DNA of 64,000 nt from JALZMG01 sp963844175. Lineage in GTDB: Bacteria > Actinomycetota > Acidimicrobiia > Acidimicrobiales > Ilumatobacteraceae. The notes beneath the pieces were generated by a model. It saw nothing but the letters and a program-made list of their open reading frames with translations, had not been told where the DNA came from and did no database searches. The first letter of the stretch is position 1. Every line of letters begins with the position of its first letter. The translations under genes were made by a program, and so were the position numbers. Of this stretch, positions 27,977-36,882 are shown piece after piece. The stretch lies in the NCBI GenBank assembly GCA_963844175.1, contig CAWJNE010000002.1:62001-126000 (forward strand). The letters run 5' to 3'.

Positions 27977-29134
27977 ATGCGTTTCGGGGTCTTCCTGCCC
28001 CCGATGCACAAGACGGGCGTCAATCCCACCCTCGCCCTGCATCGTGACCTCGAGCTCGTCCAGCTGCTCGACCAGCTGGGCTACGCCGAGGCATGGGTCG
28101 GCGAGCACCACTCGGCCGGATCGGAGCTGATCGCCAGCCCGGAGGTCTTCATCGCCGCCGCCGCGCAGCGCACGAACAACATCAAGCTGGGCACGGGCGT
28201 CAACTCGTTGCCCTACCACCACCCGTTCGTGCTCGCCGACCGGATCGTGATGCTCGACCACCTCACGCAGGGTCGGATGATGTTCGGCGCCGGGCCGGGC
28301 CAGCTGACGTCCGACGCAGCGATGCTCGGCATCGACCCGCAGGACCAACGGCCACGCATGGAGGAGGCGTTCGACGTCATCATGCGGCTCTTCGCCGGCG
28401 AGACCGTAACGGCCAAGACCGACTGGTTCACGTGCGACGAGGCCGTGTTGCAGATCCGCCCCTACAGCAACTTCGACGTGGCGGTGGCCTCCAGCGTCTC
28501 GCCGTCGGGCTCCAAGCTGGCCGGCCGCTTCGGGACCGGGATGCTCTCGATCGCCGCCACCGAGCCGGCCGGGTTCGGGGTCCTCGACTACAACTTCAAC
28601 GTCTGGACGGAGGAGGCGGCGCTCAACGGCCACACCGCCGACCGTGACAAGTGGCGGCTCATGGGCCCGATGCACATCGCCGAGACCGTCGAGCAGGCCA
28701 AGGCCAACTGTCGATACGGGTTGCTCTGGGTCTTCGACTACCTCAGCCACATCATCCCGATCGGTGACCCCAACGACCCGCCGCCGCCGAGCGACTACGA
28801 CGACTTCGTCGACTGGGCCAACGAGTCCGGCCGGATGGTCATCGGGACGCCCGAGATGGCCGTCGCCCAGCTCGAGCGATTGGTCGACAAGACCGGCGGC
28901 TTCGGCGCGTTCCTGTTCCTCGGGGCCGACCTGGCGAACTGGTCGGCCACGAAGCGCAGCTACGAGCTGTTCGCCGAGGAGGTCATGCCGCATTTCACTG
29001 GGCAACTGGCGCCGGTGCAGACCAGCTACGACAAGGTGATCGGCGCCGGCACCCGCTGGGTCGACGCCACGCTCGGCGCGCAGCTCACCTCGATCGCCGC
29101 CTACGAGGAGGAGCGCGCCGGGCGCGCCGGGTAG
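27977..29134 (+). CDS. LLM-class flavin-dependent monooxygenase
   Basis: A 385-residue luciferase-like oxidoreductase. MRFGVFLPPMHKTGVNP, WVGEHHSAGSELIASPEVF and the FGAGPGQLTSDAAMLGIDP region match alkanal/limonene-type monooxygenases. The ATG was chosen because family members start here; a GTG at 27947 with a TACGAA hexamer six bases upstream would add ten residues and is a real alternative. The stop is followed immediately by the ATG of the DsbA-like gene, so the two are co-transcribed. Confidence 0.82.
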   Translation: MRFGVFLPPMHKTGVNPTLALHRDLELVQLLDQLGYAEAWVGEHHSAGSELIASPEVFIAAAAQRTNNIKLGTGVNSLPYHHPFVLADRIVMLDHLTQGRMMFGAGPGQLTSDAAMLGIDPQDQRPRMEEAFDVIMRLFAGETVTAKTDWFTCDEAVLQIRPYSNFDVAVASSVSPSGSKLAGRFGTGMLSIAATEPAGFGVLDYNFNVWTEEAALNGHTADRDKWRLMGPMHIAETVEQAKANCRYGLLWVFDYLSHIIPIGDPNDPPPPSDYDDFVDWANESGRMVIGTPEMAVAQLERLVDKTGGFGAFLFLGADLANWSATKRSYELFAEEVMPHFTGQLAPVQTSYDKVIGAGTRWVDATLGAQLTSIAAYEEERAGRAG

Positions 29135-29791
29135 ATGCTGGTCGAGGTCTGGTCCGACGTCGTCTGCCCGTGGTGCTACATCGGCAAGCGGCGGTTCGAA
29201 TCGGCGCAGCGACAGCTGCTCGACGACGAGTCGTTCGGCGGCCCGCTCGAGGTGATCTTCCGGCCCTTCCAGCTCGACCCCACGGCGCCACCGGGGACGT
29301 CGATGCCGGTGGCGGAGGCGTACGCCCGCAAGTTCGGCGGGCCGCAGCAGGCCACGGCGATCATCGACCACATCACGTCGGTCGCCGCCGGCGAGGGCCT
29401 CGAGTTCCGCCTCGATCGGGCGCGCCGCGCCAACACCCGCGACGCCCACCGCCTGCTCGACTACGCCCTGGAGCATGGACCGCCGGGCGCCCAAGCCGCC
29501 CTCAAGGAACGGCTGCTCGCCGCCTACTTCATCAACGGTGAAGAAATCGGCGATCCCGAGGTGCTGGCGGCCGCCGCCGGCGACGCCGGGCTCGACGTCG
29601 ACGAGGCGCGCCAGCTCCTCGACGGCACGGGCGGGCTGGCCGAGCTGCAGGCCGAGCTGGAGGCCGCCGCCGAGGCCGGGATCACCGCCGTCCCGACCTA
29701 CGTGATCGACCGGAGGTTCTCGATCCCCGGTGCCCAGGACCCGGACGTCTTCGTCCAGGTGATCCGCCGCCTGGCCGCGCGTGCCCGCTGA
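29135..29791 (+). CDS. DsbA/FrnE-family thioredoxin-fold oxidoreductase
   Basis: A 218-residue cytoplasmic thioredoxin-fold protein with the active site WSDVVCPWCYIGKRRFE (CPWC) at residues 11-14 and the cis-Pro loop ITAVPTYVIDRRFSIPGAQ. FrnE-type proteins are disulfide isomerases or dehydrogenases linked to oxidative stress or polyketide tailoring. There is no signal peptide, so it acts in the cytosol. It begins directly at the previous stop and overlaps the next gene by eleven bases. Confidence 0.88.
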   Translation: MLVEVWSDVVCPWCYIGKRRFESAQRQLLDDESFGGPLEVIFRPFQLDPTAPPGTSMPVAEAYARKFGGPQQATAIIDHITSVAAGEGLEFRLDRARRANTRDAHRLLDYALEHGPPGAQAALKERLLAAYFINGEEIGDPEVLAAAAGDAGLDVDEARQLLDGTGGLAELQAELEAAAEAGITAVPTYVIDRRFSIPGAQDPDVFVQVIRRLAARAR

Positions 29792-30527
29792 GGAGCTCGC
29801 CACCAGCGTCACCGGGGACGGCGACCGGGTCGTCCTGGTCCACGGGTTCACGCAGACCGGACGGTCCTGGTCGACCGTGGCTGCCGCGCTGGCCGGCGAC
29901 CACCAGGTCGTCGCCGTCGACGCGCCGGGCCACGGCGGCTCGGCCGCAGCACGGACGGACGTGCGCGACGCGGCCGCGCTGATCGGCACCGCCGGCCGGC
30001 GAGCCACGTATGTCGGCTACTCGATGGGCGGGCGGATGTGCTTGCAGCTGGCGCTCGACTCGCCGGAGCTCGTCGAACGCCTCGTGCTGGTCAGTGCGAC
30101 GGCGGGCATCGAGGACGAGACCGAGCGCGCTGGGCGACGTCGCCACGACGACGAGCTGGCGGCGTTGATCGAGCGCGACGGCGTCGAGGCGTTCGTGCGG
30201 TGGTGGGTGTCCCAGCCACTGTTCGCCGGACTGCCCGACCCCGGGCTGGCCGACCGCGGCCGCAACACGGTCGACGGGCTGGCGGCCAGCCTGCGCCTGG
30301 CCGGCACCGGGTCCATGGAGCCGGTGTGGGATCGGTTGGGCGAGTTGCAGCAGCCCGTCCTCGTCGTCGCCGGTGCCCTCGACGCCAAGTTCGTCGGCGT
30401 CGGCCAGCGCTTGGTGGCCGGCATTCCCGGCGCCGAACTGCAGATCGTCGAGGGCGCCGGCCACACGGTCCACCTCGAGCGGCCGGACGCCTTCATCGAC
30501 GTGCTGCGCCGCTGGCTCAGCCGCTGA
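29781..30527 (+). CDS. menH: Alpha/beta hydrolase, probable SHCHC synthase
   Basis: A 248-residue hydrolase. The nucleophile elbow YVGYSMGGRMCLQLAL matches the MenH signature (Ser about residue 79), with oxyanion region VLVHGFTQTGRSW and the catalytic His in EGAGHTVHLERP near the C-terminus. MenH eliminates pyruvate from SEPHCHC. The SMGGR elbow and the neighbouring menA, menE and menD favour MenH over a generic hydrolase. It overlaps the FrnE-like gene upstream and is tail-to-tail with menA, sharing eleven bases. Confidence 0.78.
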   Translation: MPAEELATSVTGDGDRVVLVHGFTQTGRSWSTVAAALAGDHQVVAVDAPGHGGSAAARTDVRDAAALIGTAGRRATYVGYSMGGRMCLQLALDSPELVERLVLVSATAGIEDETERAGRRRHDDELAALIERDGVEAFVRWWVSQPLFAGLPDPGLADRGRNTVDGLAASLRLAGTGSMEPVWDRLGELQQPVLVVAGALDAKFVGVGQRLVAGIPGAELQIVEGAGHTVHLERPDAFIDVLRRWLSR

Positions 30528-31393
30528 TCACCAGGCCGAGGGTGGCCAGCGCTCCGTAGGCCAGTTGCAGGCGACCGGTCGCCCCCAGCACCGGGATCAG
30601 CGCCGGGCCACGGGCGCCGGACCGCACCGCCCGCACCGGGCCGACGACGAGCGGGGCGGCGAGGACGCCGAGCAGGACCCACACCCGCCAGAGCGCGGTG
30701 ACGGCGAGGATGACGAAGGCCAGCGCGAGCAGCGCCTCGTAGAGCTGGCGGGTGTGCTCGTCGCCGAGCCGCACCGCCAAGGTCCGCTTGCCGGCGACGG
30801 TGTCCGACGGGATGTCGCGCAGGTTGTTGACGACGAGCAGGGCGCACGCCAGCGCGCCGGCTCCGGCGCCCATCACGATGCTCGGTCCGGTGACGCGGTC
30901 GACGGCGACGTAGGTCGTGCCGATCGTCGCGACGAGGCCGAAGAACACGAAGACGAACACCTCGCCCAGGCCGATGTAACCGTAGGGGCGGGGACCTCCG
31001 GTGTAGCCCCATGCTGCGAGGATCGCCGCCGCACCGACGAGCAGCAGCCACCAGGAGGTGGTGGCGGCCAGCACCAGGCCGGCGAGCGCGCCGGCGCCGA
31101 GCGCCAGCATCGCCGCCCGCTTGACCGCCGCCGGGTGAGGCCAGACCCGAGGCCACGAGGCGCACCGGGCCGACTCGCCGATCATCCGTGCCCCGGACGC
31201 CGTCGCTGTAGTCGTTGGCGTAGTTGACGCCGACCTGCAGGGAGAGGCTGACGACCAGCGCCAGCAGCACTCGCCACCAGCTGACGTCGCCCTCCCCGAC
31301 GGCTGCGCCCGTGCCGAGAGCGACCGGCACGACGGCGGCGGGCAGCGTGCGTGGCCGCGCGCCGAGGAGGAAGGCACGCGGACGCGACGGCAT
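30517..31393 (-). pseudogene. menA: 1,4-dihydroxy-2-naphthoate polyprenyltransferase, frameshifted
   Basis: An integral-membrane UbiA-family prenyltransferase read in two frames. The N-terminal part (31393 to about 31133) has FLLGARPRTLPAAVVPVALG and the Asp-rich motif NYANDYSDGVRGTDD. The rest (about 31137 to 30517) is in another frame and has AWGYTGGPRPYGYIGLGE, the second Asp motif region NNLRDIPSDTVAGKRTLAV and multiple hydrophobic helices. Removing one C from the CCC read on the minus strand (plus strand GGG at 31133-31135) restores a full-length protein. Menaquinone synthesis needs menA, so a sequencing insertion is more likely than a true null. TATCGT at 31401-31406 supports the ATG. 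Confidence 0.85.
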
Positions 31394-31400
31394 CTGCAGG

Positions 31401-31406
31401 ACGATA
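31401..31406 (-). promoter_or_regulatory. -10-like hexamer TATCGT for menA
   Basis: TATCGT on the minus strand ends seven bases before the menA ATG, matching the menD promoter in hexamer and spacing. Confidence 0.45.
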
Positions 31407-31428
31407 CGAGCGGTAGGTTGCGCGGCGT

Positions 31429-31497
31429 GTGAGCGAGCGTCCGGGGCAAAACACCCGCGACGGCCCGAACGAGCGAGCGAACGATTGACACGGTGAG
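31429..31497 (+). repeat. GTGAGCGAGCG repeat unit, single copy
   Basis: The unit begins GTGAGCGAGCGTCC and ends GAGCGAACGATTGACACGG before a second GTGAG (period 64). Both ends match the three-unit tandem array at 41511; the middle differs. It lies in the divergent gap between menA and the amidase and encodes a 19-codon frame starting GTG (VSERPGQN...) that I do not consider a gene. Confidence 0.65.
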
Positions 31498-31538
31498 ACG
31501 GCGGGGCAGCGTCCCGGCGCGAACGAGGAGCGGACGAC

Positions 31539-32942
31539 ATGAGCGAGCTGTGGGCGATGGGCGCGGTCGAGCTGGCGACGGCGATCCGGGACGGTGCGAC
31601 GTCGAGCCGCGAGGTGCTCGATGCGCTGGTCGCACGGGTGGAGCAGGTCAACGGCGCGCTCAACGCCGTCGTCGTCCTGCTCGGCGAGGAGGCGGAGAAG
31701 GCAGCCGAGGCCGCCGACCAGGCCATCGCCGACGGCGCCGACGTCGGCCCGCTGCACGGCGTGCCGATCTCGGTCAAGGAGAACATCGACGTTGCCGGCT
31801 GGGCGACCACCCAGGGCGTCGCCGCACTGGTCGACGCCGTGTCGCCGATCGACGCGCCGCATGTCGAGCGGATGCGGGCCGCCGGAGCGATCCCGTTCGC
31901 CCGCACGAACCTCCCGGACCTCGGGTTGCGTGTCCACACCGACTCGTCGCTGCGCGGGTTGACCCGCAACCCGTGGAACCCCGACGTCACGGCCGGCGGA
32001 TCGAGCGGCGGCGAGGCCAGCGCGCTGGCCAGCGGGATGACTCCGCTCGGCCTCGGCAATGACCTCGGCGGCTCGCTGCGCAACCCGGCCCACTGCTGCG
32101 GCATCACGTCCATCAAGCCGTCGACGGGCGTGGTGCCCCAGGCCTCGTACCACCCACCCGAGGACCCGCTGATCATGTTCCAGCTGATGGCGGTGGAGGG
32201 GCCCATGGCCCGCCGCGTCGCCGATCTGCGTGTCGCCCTGCTGGCGATGGCCGGGATGCACTCCCGCGATCCACTGAGCTTGCCCGTGGTTCTCCAGGGC
32301 GCGCCGACGGGCGCGCGGTTGCGCGTCGCCGTGGCCACCGATCCACCCGGTGGGTCGACCGACCCCGGCATCGCCGACGCGGTCCGCCGCGCTGCGGATG
32401 CGCTGGCCGACGCCGGCCACGAGGTCGACGACGCCGTTCCGCCGACCTACGCCCGGTCGATCGAGCTGTGGGCCGAGCTGCTGATGCCGGACATCCGGTC
32501 CGTGCGCCCGCTGTTCGACGCCGTGATGGGTCCGGACGCCCGCCGGTTCCTCGACCACGCCGCCGACCAGTACCCACCGATCGACATTGCGGCGTGGGCC
32601 GCGCTCTTCGCCGAGCGCCATGGCGTGCTGCGCGACTGGACCGCCTTCTTCGACCGGTGGGACGTGCTGCTGACGCCGACCTGGGCGCATCGCGCGTTCG
32701 CTCACGGGGCGGACGTGGCGTCGGTCGACGCCGCGCTGGCGACGCTGGACACGATGCGCCCGGTGCTGCCGGCCAACCTGCTCGGACTGCCGGCCGCCGT
32801 GGTCCCGGCAGGACTCGCCGACGGGCTGCCGGTCGGCGCCCAGCTCACCGGCGGCCGGTTCGCCGACCTCGTGGTCCTCGACGCCGCCCAGGTCGTCGAG
32901 GACGCGCTGGGGACGATCACCCCGATCGACCCGCGGACCTGA
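31539..32942 (+). CDS. Amidase-signature family hydrolase
   Basis: A 467-residue amidase. The Ser-cisSer-Lys triad is visible as Lys in PISVKENIDVAG, the structural Ser in TAGGSSGGEASALASG, and the nucleophile Ser in GNDLGGSLRNPAH. The family hydrolyses carboxamides; the substrate is unknown. The ATG follows a GAGGAG Shine-Dalgarno. It stands between menA and menE but has no known role in menaquinone synthesis. GatA is unlikely because no gatB or gatC lies next to it. Confidence 0.88.
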   Translation: MSELWAMGAVELATAIRDGATSSREVLDALVARVEQVNGALNAVVVLLGEEAEKAAEAADQAIADGADVGPLHGVPISVKENIDVAGWATTQGVAALVDAVSPIDAPHVERMRAAGAIPFARTNLPDLGLRVHTDSSLRGLTRNPWNPDVTAGGSSGGEASALASGMTPLGLGNDLGGSLRNPAHCCGITSIKPSTGVVPQASYHPPEDPLIMFQLMAVEGPMARRVADLRVALLAMAGMHSRDPLSLPVVLQGAPTGARLRVAVATDPPGGSTDPGIADAVRRAADALADAGHEVDDAVPPTYARSIELWAELLMPDIRSVRPLFDAVMGPDARRFLDHAADQYPPIDIAAWAALFAERHGVLRDWTAFFDRWDVLLTPTWAHRAFAHGADVASVDAALATLDTMRPVLPANLLGLPAAVVPAGLADGLPVGAQLTGGRFADLVVLDAAQVVEDALGTITPIDPRT

Positions 32943-32952
32943 CGGACGGGAC

Positions 32953-34065
32953 GTGGCCGCTCGTCTCGTCGCCATCGACCTGCCGGGTGGGCCGGCGTTC
33001 GTCGAGGCGCTGCAGCGGACGTGGGACGACGGCGACGCAGCCTTCCCGGTCGACCGCCGGCTGCCCGAACCGGCCCGACGCCGGCTGCTGGACGAGGTCG
33101 CGCCGGCCGCCATCGTCTCGACCGCCGGCACCGTCGCCCTCGCCGGCGGGCGGCCGATCCAGCCCGGCGACGCCTTGGTCGTCGCCACCAGCGGCTCGTC
33201 CGGCGCGCCGAAGGCCGCCGTCCTGACCCACGACGCCGTGCTCGCATCGGCGCAGGCCAGCACCGCCCGGTTGGAGGTCGGCCCCGACGACCATTGGCTG
33301 GCCTGCCTGCCACTGGCCCACATCGGCGGTCTGTCCGTGGTGACCCGAGCGCTGCGCACGGGCACCCGGCTGACCGTGCACGACCGGTTCGACCCGGTCG
33401 CCGCGACGGCATCCGGGGCGACACTCGTATCGCTCGTCGCGACCGCGCTGCGCCGTGTCGACCCGACGGCCTTCCGCACCATCCTGCTCGGCGGCGGCCC
33501 GGCACCGACCGACCGTCCGCCCAACGCCGTGACGACGTACGGGATGACCGAGACCGGCAGCGGCGTCGTCTACGACGGCCGACCGCTCGACGGGGTCGAG
33601 GTCCGCGTCGCCGCCGACGGCGAGATCCACCTGCGTGCGCCGATGCTCTTGCGGGCCTACCGCGACGGGAGCGTTCCGCTGGTCGACGGCTGGTTCGCCA
33701 CCGGTGACCTCGGCCGATGGCTCGACGACGGGCGGCTGCACGTCGAGGGTCGACGCGCCGAGCTGATCATCACCGGTGGGGAGAACGTGTGGCCGGCGGC
33801 GGTCGAGGCGGTGCTGCGGCAGGCCCAGGGGGTCGCCGACGTCGCCGTCGTCGGTGAGGTCGACGCCGAATGGGGTCAGGTGGTCACGGCCTTCGTGGTG
33901 CCGTCGGACGCTGCCGCGGCCCCGACGCTCGACGAGCTACGCGGCGCGGTCAAGGAGCAGCTGCCGCCGTGGTGCGCGCCCCGTCGTGTCGTGCTCGTCG
34001 CCGAGTTGCCCCGCACGTCGCTCGGCAAGATCGCTCGGCACCGCCTCGGCGCCGAGCAGGTCTAG
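32953..34065 (+). CDS. menE: o-Succinylbenzoate-CoA ligase
   Basis: A 370-residue ANL ligase that activates o-succinylbenzoate with ATP and CoA. Motifs are VVATSGSSGAPKAAVLTH (P-loop), the TYGMTETGSGVVYDG region, RRAELIITGGENVWPA and the C-terminal lysine in ELPRTSLGKIARHRL. It is shorter than fatty acyl-CoA ligases, as expected for MenE. GTG 32953 lies eleven bases after the amidase stop, so co-transcription is likely. A 73-bp tandem repeat follows. Confidence 0.88.
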   Translation: MAARLVAIDLPGGPAFVEALQRTWDDGDAAFPVDRRLPEPARRRLLDEVAPAAIVSTAGTVALAGGRPIQPGDALVVATSGSSGAPKAAVLTHDAVLASAQASTARLEVGPDDHWLACLPLAHIGGLSVVTRALRTGTRLTVHDRFDPVAATASGATLVSLVATALRRVDPTAFRTILLGGGPAPTDRPPNAVTTYGMTETGSGVVYDGRPLDGVEVRVAADGEIHLRAPMLLRAYRDGSVPLVDGWFATGDLGRWLDDGRLHVEGRRAELIITGGENVWPAAVEAVLRQAQGVADVAVVGEVDAEWGQVVTAFVVPSDAAAAPTLDELRGAVKEQLPPWCAPRRVVLVAELPRTSLGKIARHRLGAEQV

Positions 34066-34206
34066 GCATTGACGCTTCGGCCCCGACCGCAGTGAGCAAT
34101 TGACCGATGTCAAGCGAAGCGAGACCTCACCGAGCTCAGCATTGACGCTTCGGCCCCCGACCGCAGTGAGCAATTGACCGATGTCGAGCGAAGCGAGACC
34201 TCACCG
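34066..34206. repeat. Two tandem copies of a 73-bp repeat
   Basis: Two near-identical units start at about 34067 and 34140, each running from CATTGACGCTTCGGCCCC through CGCAGTGAGCAATTGACCGA to GAGCGAAGCGAGACCTCACC. They differ by one C and by A/G in TCAAGCG/TCGAGCG. The right unit contains the stop codon of the SDR gene. A shorter relative precedes the enoyl-CoA hydratase stop at about 40446-40504. Confidence 0.8.
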
Positions 34207-34947
34207 GGTGGTACGGACGCCGGCGCCGCCGTCGATGACGTAGGTCTCGCCGGTGATCCAGCTCGCCTTGTCGCTGGCCAGGAAGACAGCCAGGTTGGCG
34301 ATGTCCTCGGGTTCGCCGAGTCGCTTGGTCGGCATGCTCGCCGCCAAGGACTCGCCGAAGTTGGCCACGAGCAGGGCGGCGAAGTCGGTCTGCACCAGGC
34401 CGGGCGCGATGCCGACCACGCGGGTCGGGCCGAGCTCGGCGGCGAGCTGCCGGGTGAGGTGGATCAGCGCCGCCTTGGTCACGTTGTAGACGCCGAGTCC
34501 GAACTCGGCCCGCATGCCGCCGACCGATGCGATGTTGATGATCACGCCCGGCTGGTCGTGGAAGGCACGCTGCCAGGCCGCCTGGGACCAGAACAGCGGC
34601 CCGCGCACGTTGACGTCGAACGTCTTGTCGTACTTGCCCTGGTCGACGTCGAGCGTGGCGCCGAAGTGCGGGTTGGTGGCGGCGTTGTTGACGAGGATGT
34701 CGAGGCCGCCGAACTGCCGAACGGTGGCGTCGACGCAGGCCGCGGCGGCGTCCACGTCGCCGGCGTGGGCGGCGAACACGGCCGTCTCACCCTCGATCTC
34801 GGCCGACGCCGCCTCGAGCTGGTCCTGCTTGCGGCTGCTCAGCATCACCTTGGCGCCGGCCTCGGCGAACCCGGCGGCGATCGCCCGCCCGATGCCCTTC
34901 GACGCCCCGGTGACCAGTGCGACCTTGCCCTCGAGGGTGATCTCCAT
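34201..34947 (-). CDS. SDR-family NAD(P)-dependent oxidoreductase
   Basis: A 248-residue classical short-chain dehydrogenase. The cofactor motif is TGASKGIGRAI, followed by NNAATNPHF, the catalytic Ser in IINIASVGG and the YxxxK motif in YNVTKAALIH, with the C-terminal GGAGVRTTR. ATG 34947 is preferred over GTG 34965 because TACCGT ends seven bases before it and the family starts near EGKVALVTG. The substrate is unknown. Its stop falls inside the 73-bp repeat. Confidence 0.88.
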   Translation of the reverse strand: MEITLEGKVALVTGASKGIGRAIAAGFAEAGAKVMLSSRKQDQLEAASAEIEGETAVFAAHAGDVDAAAACVDATVRQFGGLDILVNNAATNPHFGATLDVDQGKYDKTFDVNVRGPLFWSQAAWQRAFHDQPGVIINIASVGGMRAEFGLGVYNVTKAALIHLTRQLAAELGPTRVVGIAPGLVQTDFAALLVANFGESLAASMPTKRLGEPEDIANLAVFLASDKASWITGETYVIDGGAGVRTTR

Positions 34948-35040
34948 CGGCCGGACGGTAGTCACGCCGCGATTCCATGGCGCGATCGCCGTCAGATCTG
35001 GCGGCGATCCTTGCTCAGAACCGGAAACCGGGCCCCAGGG

Positions 35041-36351
35041 TCAGGATCGGTGGGCGGTGTCGGGCTGCGGCTCGGGCTCGCGCAGACCGCGGTGCTCGGG
35101 CGGGACCAGGGTGATGCGGACCTGGCGGATGCGCCGGCCGTCGACCTCTTCGGCGGCGAACCGCCACCCTCCGTGCTCGACGGCCTCACCCGGCGCCGGG
35201 ATGTGCTCCAGCGTGCCGAACAGGAAGCCCCCGACGGTGTCCCACTCCTCATCAGGGAGGTTCGAGTCGAGCACCTCGTTGAGGTCCTCCACCTGCAGGC
35301 CACCGTCGACGAGGTAGTCGCCGTTGGGCAGCCGCTGCACGGGCAGCTCCTCGATGTCGTACTCGTCGACGATCTCGCCGACCAGCTCCTCGAGGCAGTC
35401 CTCCAGGGTGATCAGCCCGACGATGCCGCCGTACTCGTCGGCGACCATCGCCAGGTGGAACTTTCCAGCCTGCATCTCACGCATCAGGCGACTGACCGGC
35501 TTGTTCTCGGGGATGAAGCGGACGGGCCGGGCGAGGTCGAGCGCAGGGGTGTCGCCCCGGCCCTCCCGCTCGGAGCCCATCAGGTCCTTGGCGTACAGCA
35601 GGCCGACCACGTCATCGCCGTCCTCGCCGTGCAGCGGGAGGCGGCTGAAGCCGTGGGCGATGGCCAGGTCGAGGGCGCCGCTGATCGTCGACTCGTACGG
35701 CACGGCGACCATGTCGGGCCGGGGCACCATGACCTCGCGAGCCACGGTGTCACCGAACTCGATGATGCTCTCGATGAGCTGGCGCTCCTCGTGCTCGATG
35801 ACCTCGTCCTCGGCGGCGGCCTCGACGATGTGCAGCAGCTCCTGCTCGCTGACGAACGGGCCCTCCTTGAGCCCCTTGCCGGGCAGCAGCACGTTGGTCA
35901 GCCCGATCAGTCCACGGCTGATCAGCCGGAGGGGCGGGAACGAGACGAGGAGCTCGGTCGGGCGCGCCGTGAACAGCGCGGCGCGCTCGGCGGACAGGAC
36001 GGCCCACGTCTTGGGCATCGATTCGGCGAGCACGAAGAAGACGACCACGTTGAGCACGAAGCCGATGGCGATCCCGGTCGGCCCGAACAGCCGGTCGGCG
36101 AGCAAGGAGGTCAGGAACGCCTGGCCGGTCTGGAGGAACGTGATCGTCACCAGCACCGGGTTGATGAACCGCTCGGGGTGGCTCACCAAGCGGTACAGCG
36201 CGTGGGCCGACTTGGTGTCCATCGAGTCGGCCAGCGCCTTGGCCTTGACGATCGAGATGCGGTTGAGCGAGGTCTCGGCGGCGGCCAGGAAGACCAGCAG
36301 CAACAGCAGGAAGATGATCGCCAGGAGCATGACGATGTCGACCCCGCTCAC
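35041..36351 (-). CDS. CNNM-CBS hemolysin/CorC-type membrane protein
   Basis: A 436-residue protein with a CNNM transmembrane domain (about residues 1-190, four hydrophobic segments; AAAETSLNRISIVKAKAL is the family signature), two CBS domains (about 205-330) and a CorC_HlyC domain at the end (GDYLVDGGLQVEDLNEVL). Roles in Mg2+/Co2+ transport or membrane integrity are attributed to the family. It is coupled to ybeY by a GTGA overlap and forms an operon phoH-ybeY-cnnm. Confidence 0.9.
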   Translation of the reverse strand: MSGVDIVMLLAIIFLLLLLVFLAAAETSLNRISIVKAKALADSMDTKSAHALYRLVSHPERFINPVLVTITFLQTGQAFLTSLLADRLFGPTGIAIGFVLNVVVFFVLAESMPKTWAVLSAERAALFTARPTELLVSFPPLRLISRGLIGLTNVLLPGKGLKEGPFVSEQELLHIVEAAAEDEVIEHEERQLIESIIEFGDTVAREVMVPRPDMVAVPYESTISGALDLAIAHGFSRLPLHGEDGDDVVGLLYAKDLMGSEREGRGDTPALDLARPVRFIPENKPVSRLMREMQAGKFHLAMVADEYGGIVGLITLEDCLEELVGEIVDEYDIEELPVQRLPNGDYLVDGGLQVEDLNEVLDSNLPDEEWDTVGGFLFGTLEHIPAPGEAVEHGGWRFAAEEVDGRRIRQVRITLVPPEHRGLREPEPQPDTAHRS

Positions 36352-36866
36352 CGTGGGTGCTCCTGACGGAACCCGGCGGGCGGCGGCCCGTGCCAGTGGT
36401 GGCGCTGGAGGTGGGCGAGCTCGCGCTGGCGCATCGCCGCCTCCTCGGCGGCGCCGGCGTGGTCGTGCCCGAGCACGTGGAGGACGCCGTGCACCACCAG
36501 CAGGGCCAGCTCGTCGTGGAGCGTGCCGGCGTGCTCGCCGTACTGCTCGGCGGCGACGCCTGGGCAGACGACCACGTCGCCCAGGAGCACCGGCACGACG
36601 GTGCCGGCCACCGGCTCATCCGTGTCGAGCGGGAACGACAGCACGTCCGTGGGGCCATCGTGACCGAGGTGTTCGACGTTCAGGGCGGCGATCTCGTCGC
36701 GGTCGACGAACGTCAGCGTGAGCTCGCCAGCGACGCCCTCGTCGTCCAGCACGTCGGTGGCCAGCCGACTCCAGCGATCGAGGTCGACCGGGACCTCGGC
36801 CTGCTCGTCGGCGACGACCACGACGGCCCCGGAGGCCGTCGAGGTGGGACTCGGAGGCTCATTCAT
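36348..36866 (-). CDS. ybeY: Endoribonuclease YbeY
   Basis: A 172-residue zinc endoribonuclease for rRNA maturation and quality control. The metal motif HGVLHVLGHDH (HxxxHxxGxxH) and GPTDVLSFPLD are both present. ATG 36866 was chosen because upstream codons in this frame overlap phoH and are unrelated to the family. It sits 16 bases after the phoH stop and is coupled to the CNNM gene. Confidence 0.92.
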   Translation of the reverse strand: MNEPPSPTSTASGAVVVVADEQAEVPVDLDRWSRLATDVLDDEGVAGELTLTFVDRDEIAALNVEHLGHDGPTDVLSFPLDTDEPVAGTVVPVLLGDVVVCPGVAAEQYGEHAGTLHDELALLVVHGVLHVLGHDHAGAAEEAAMRQRELAHLQRHHWHGPPPAGFRQEHPR

Positions 36867-36882
36867 CAGCGGGCGAACGGGA

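Noticed and set aside
30017..32371. 784-codon minus-strand frame spanning menH, menA and the amidase
   Set aside because: Only the segment encoding the menA N-terminus is real; the rest is antisense to two conserved genes.
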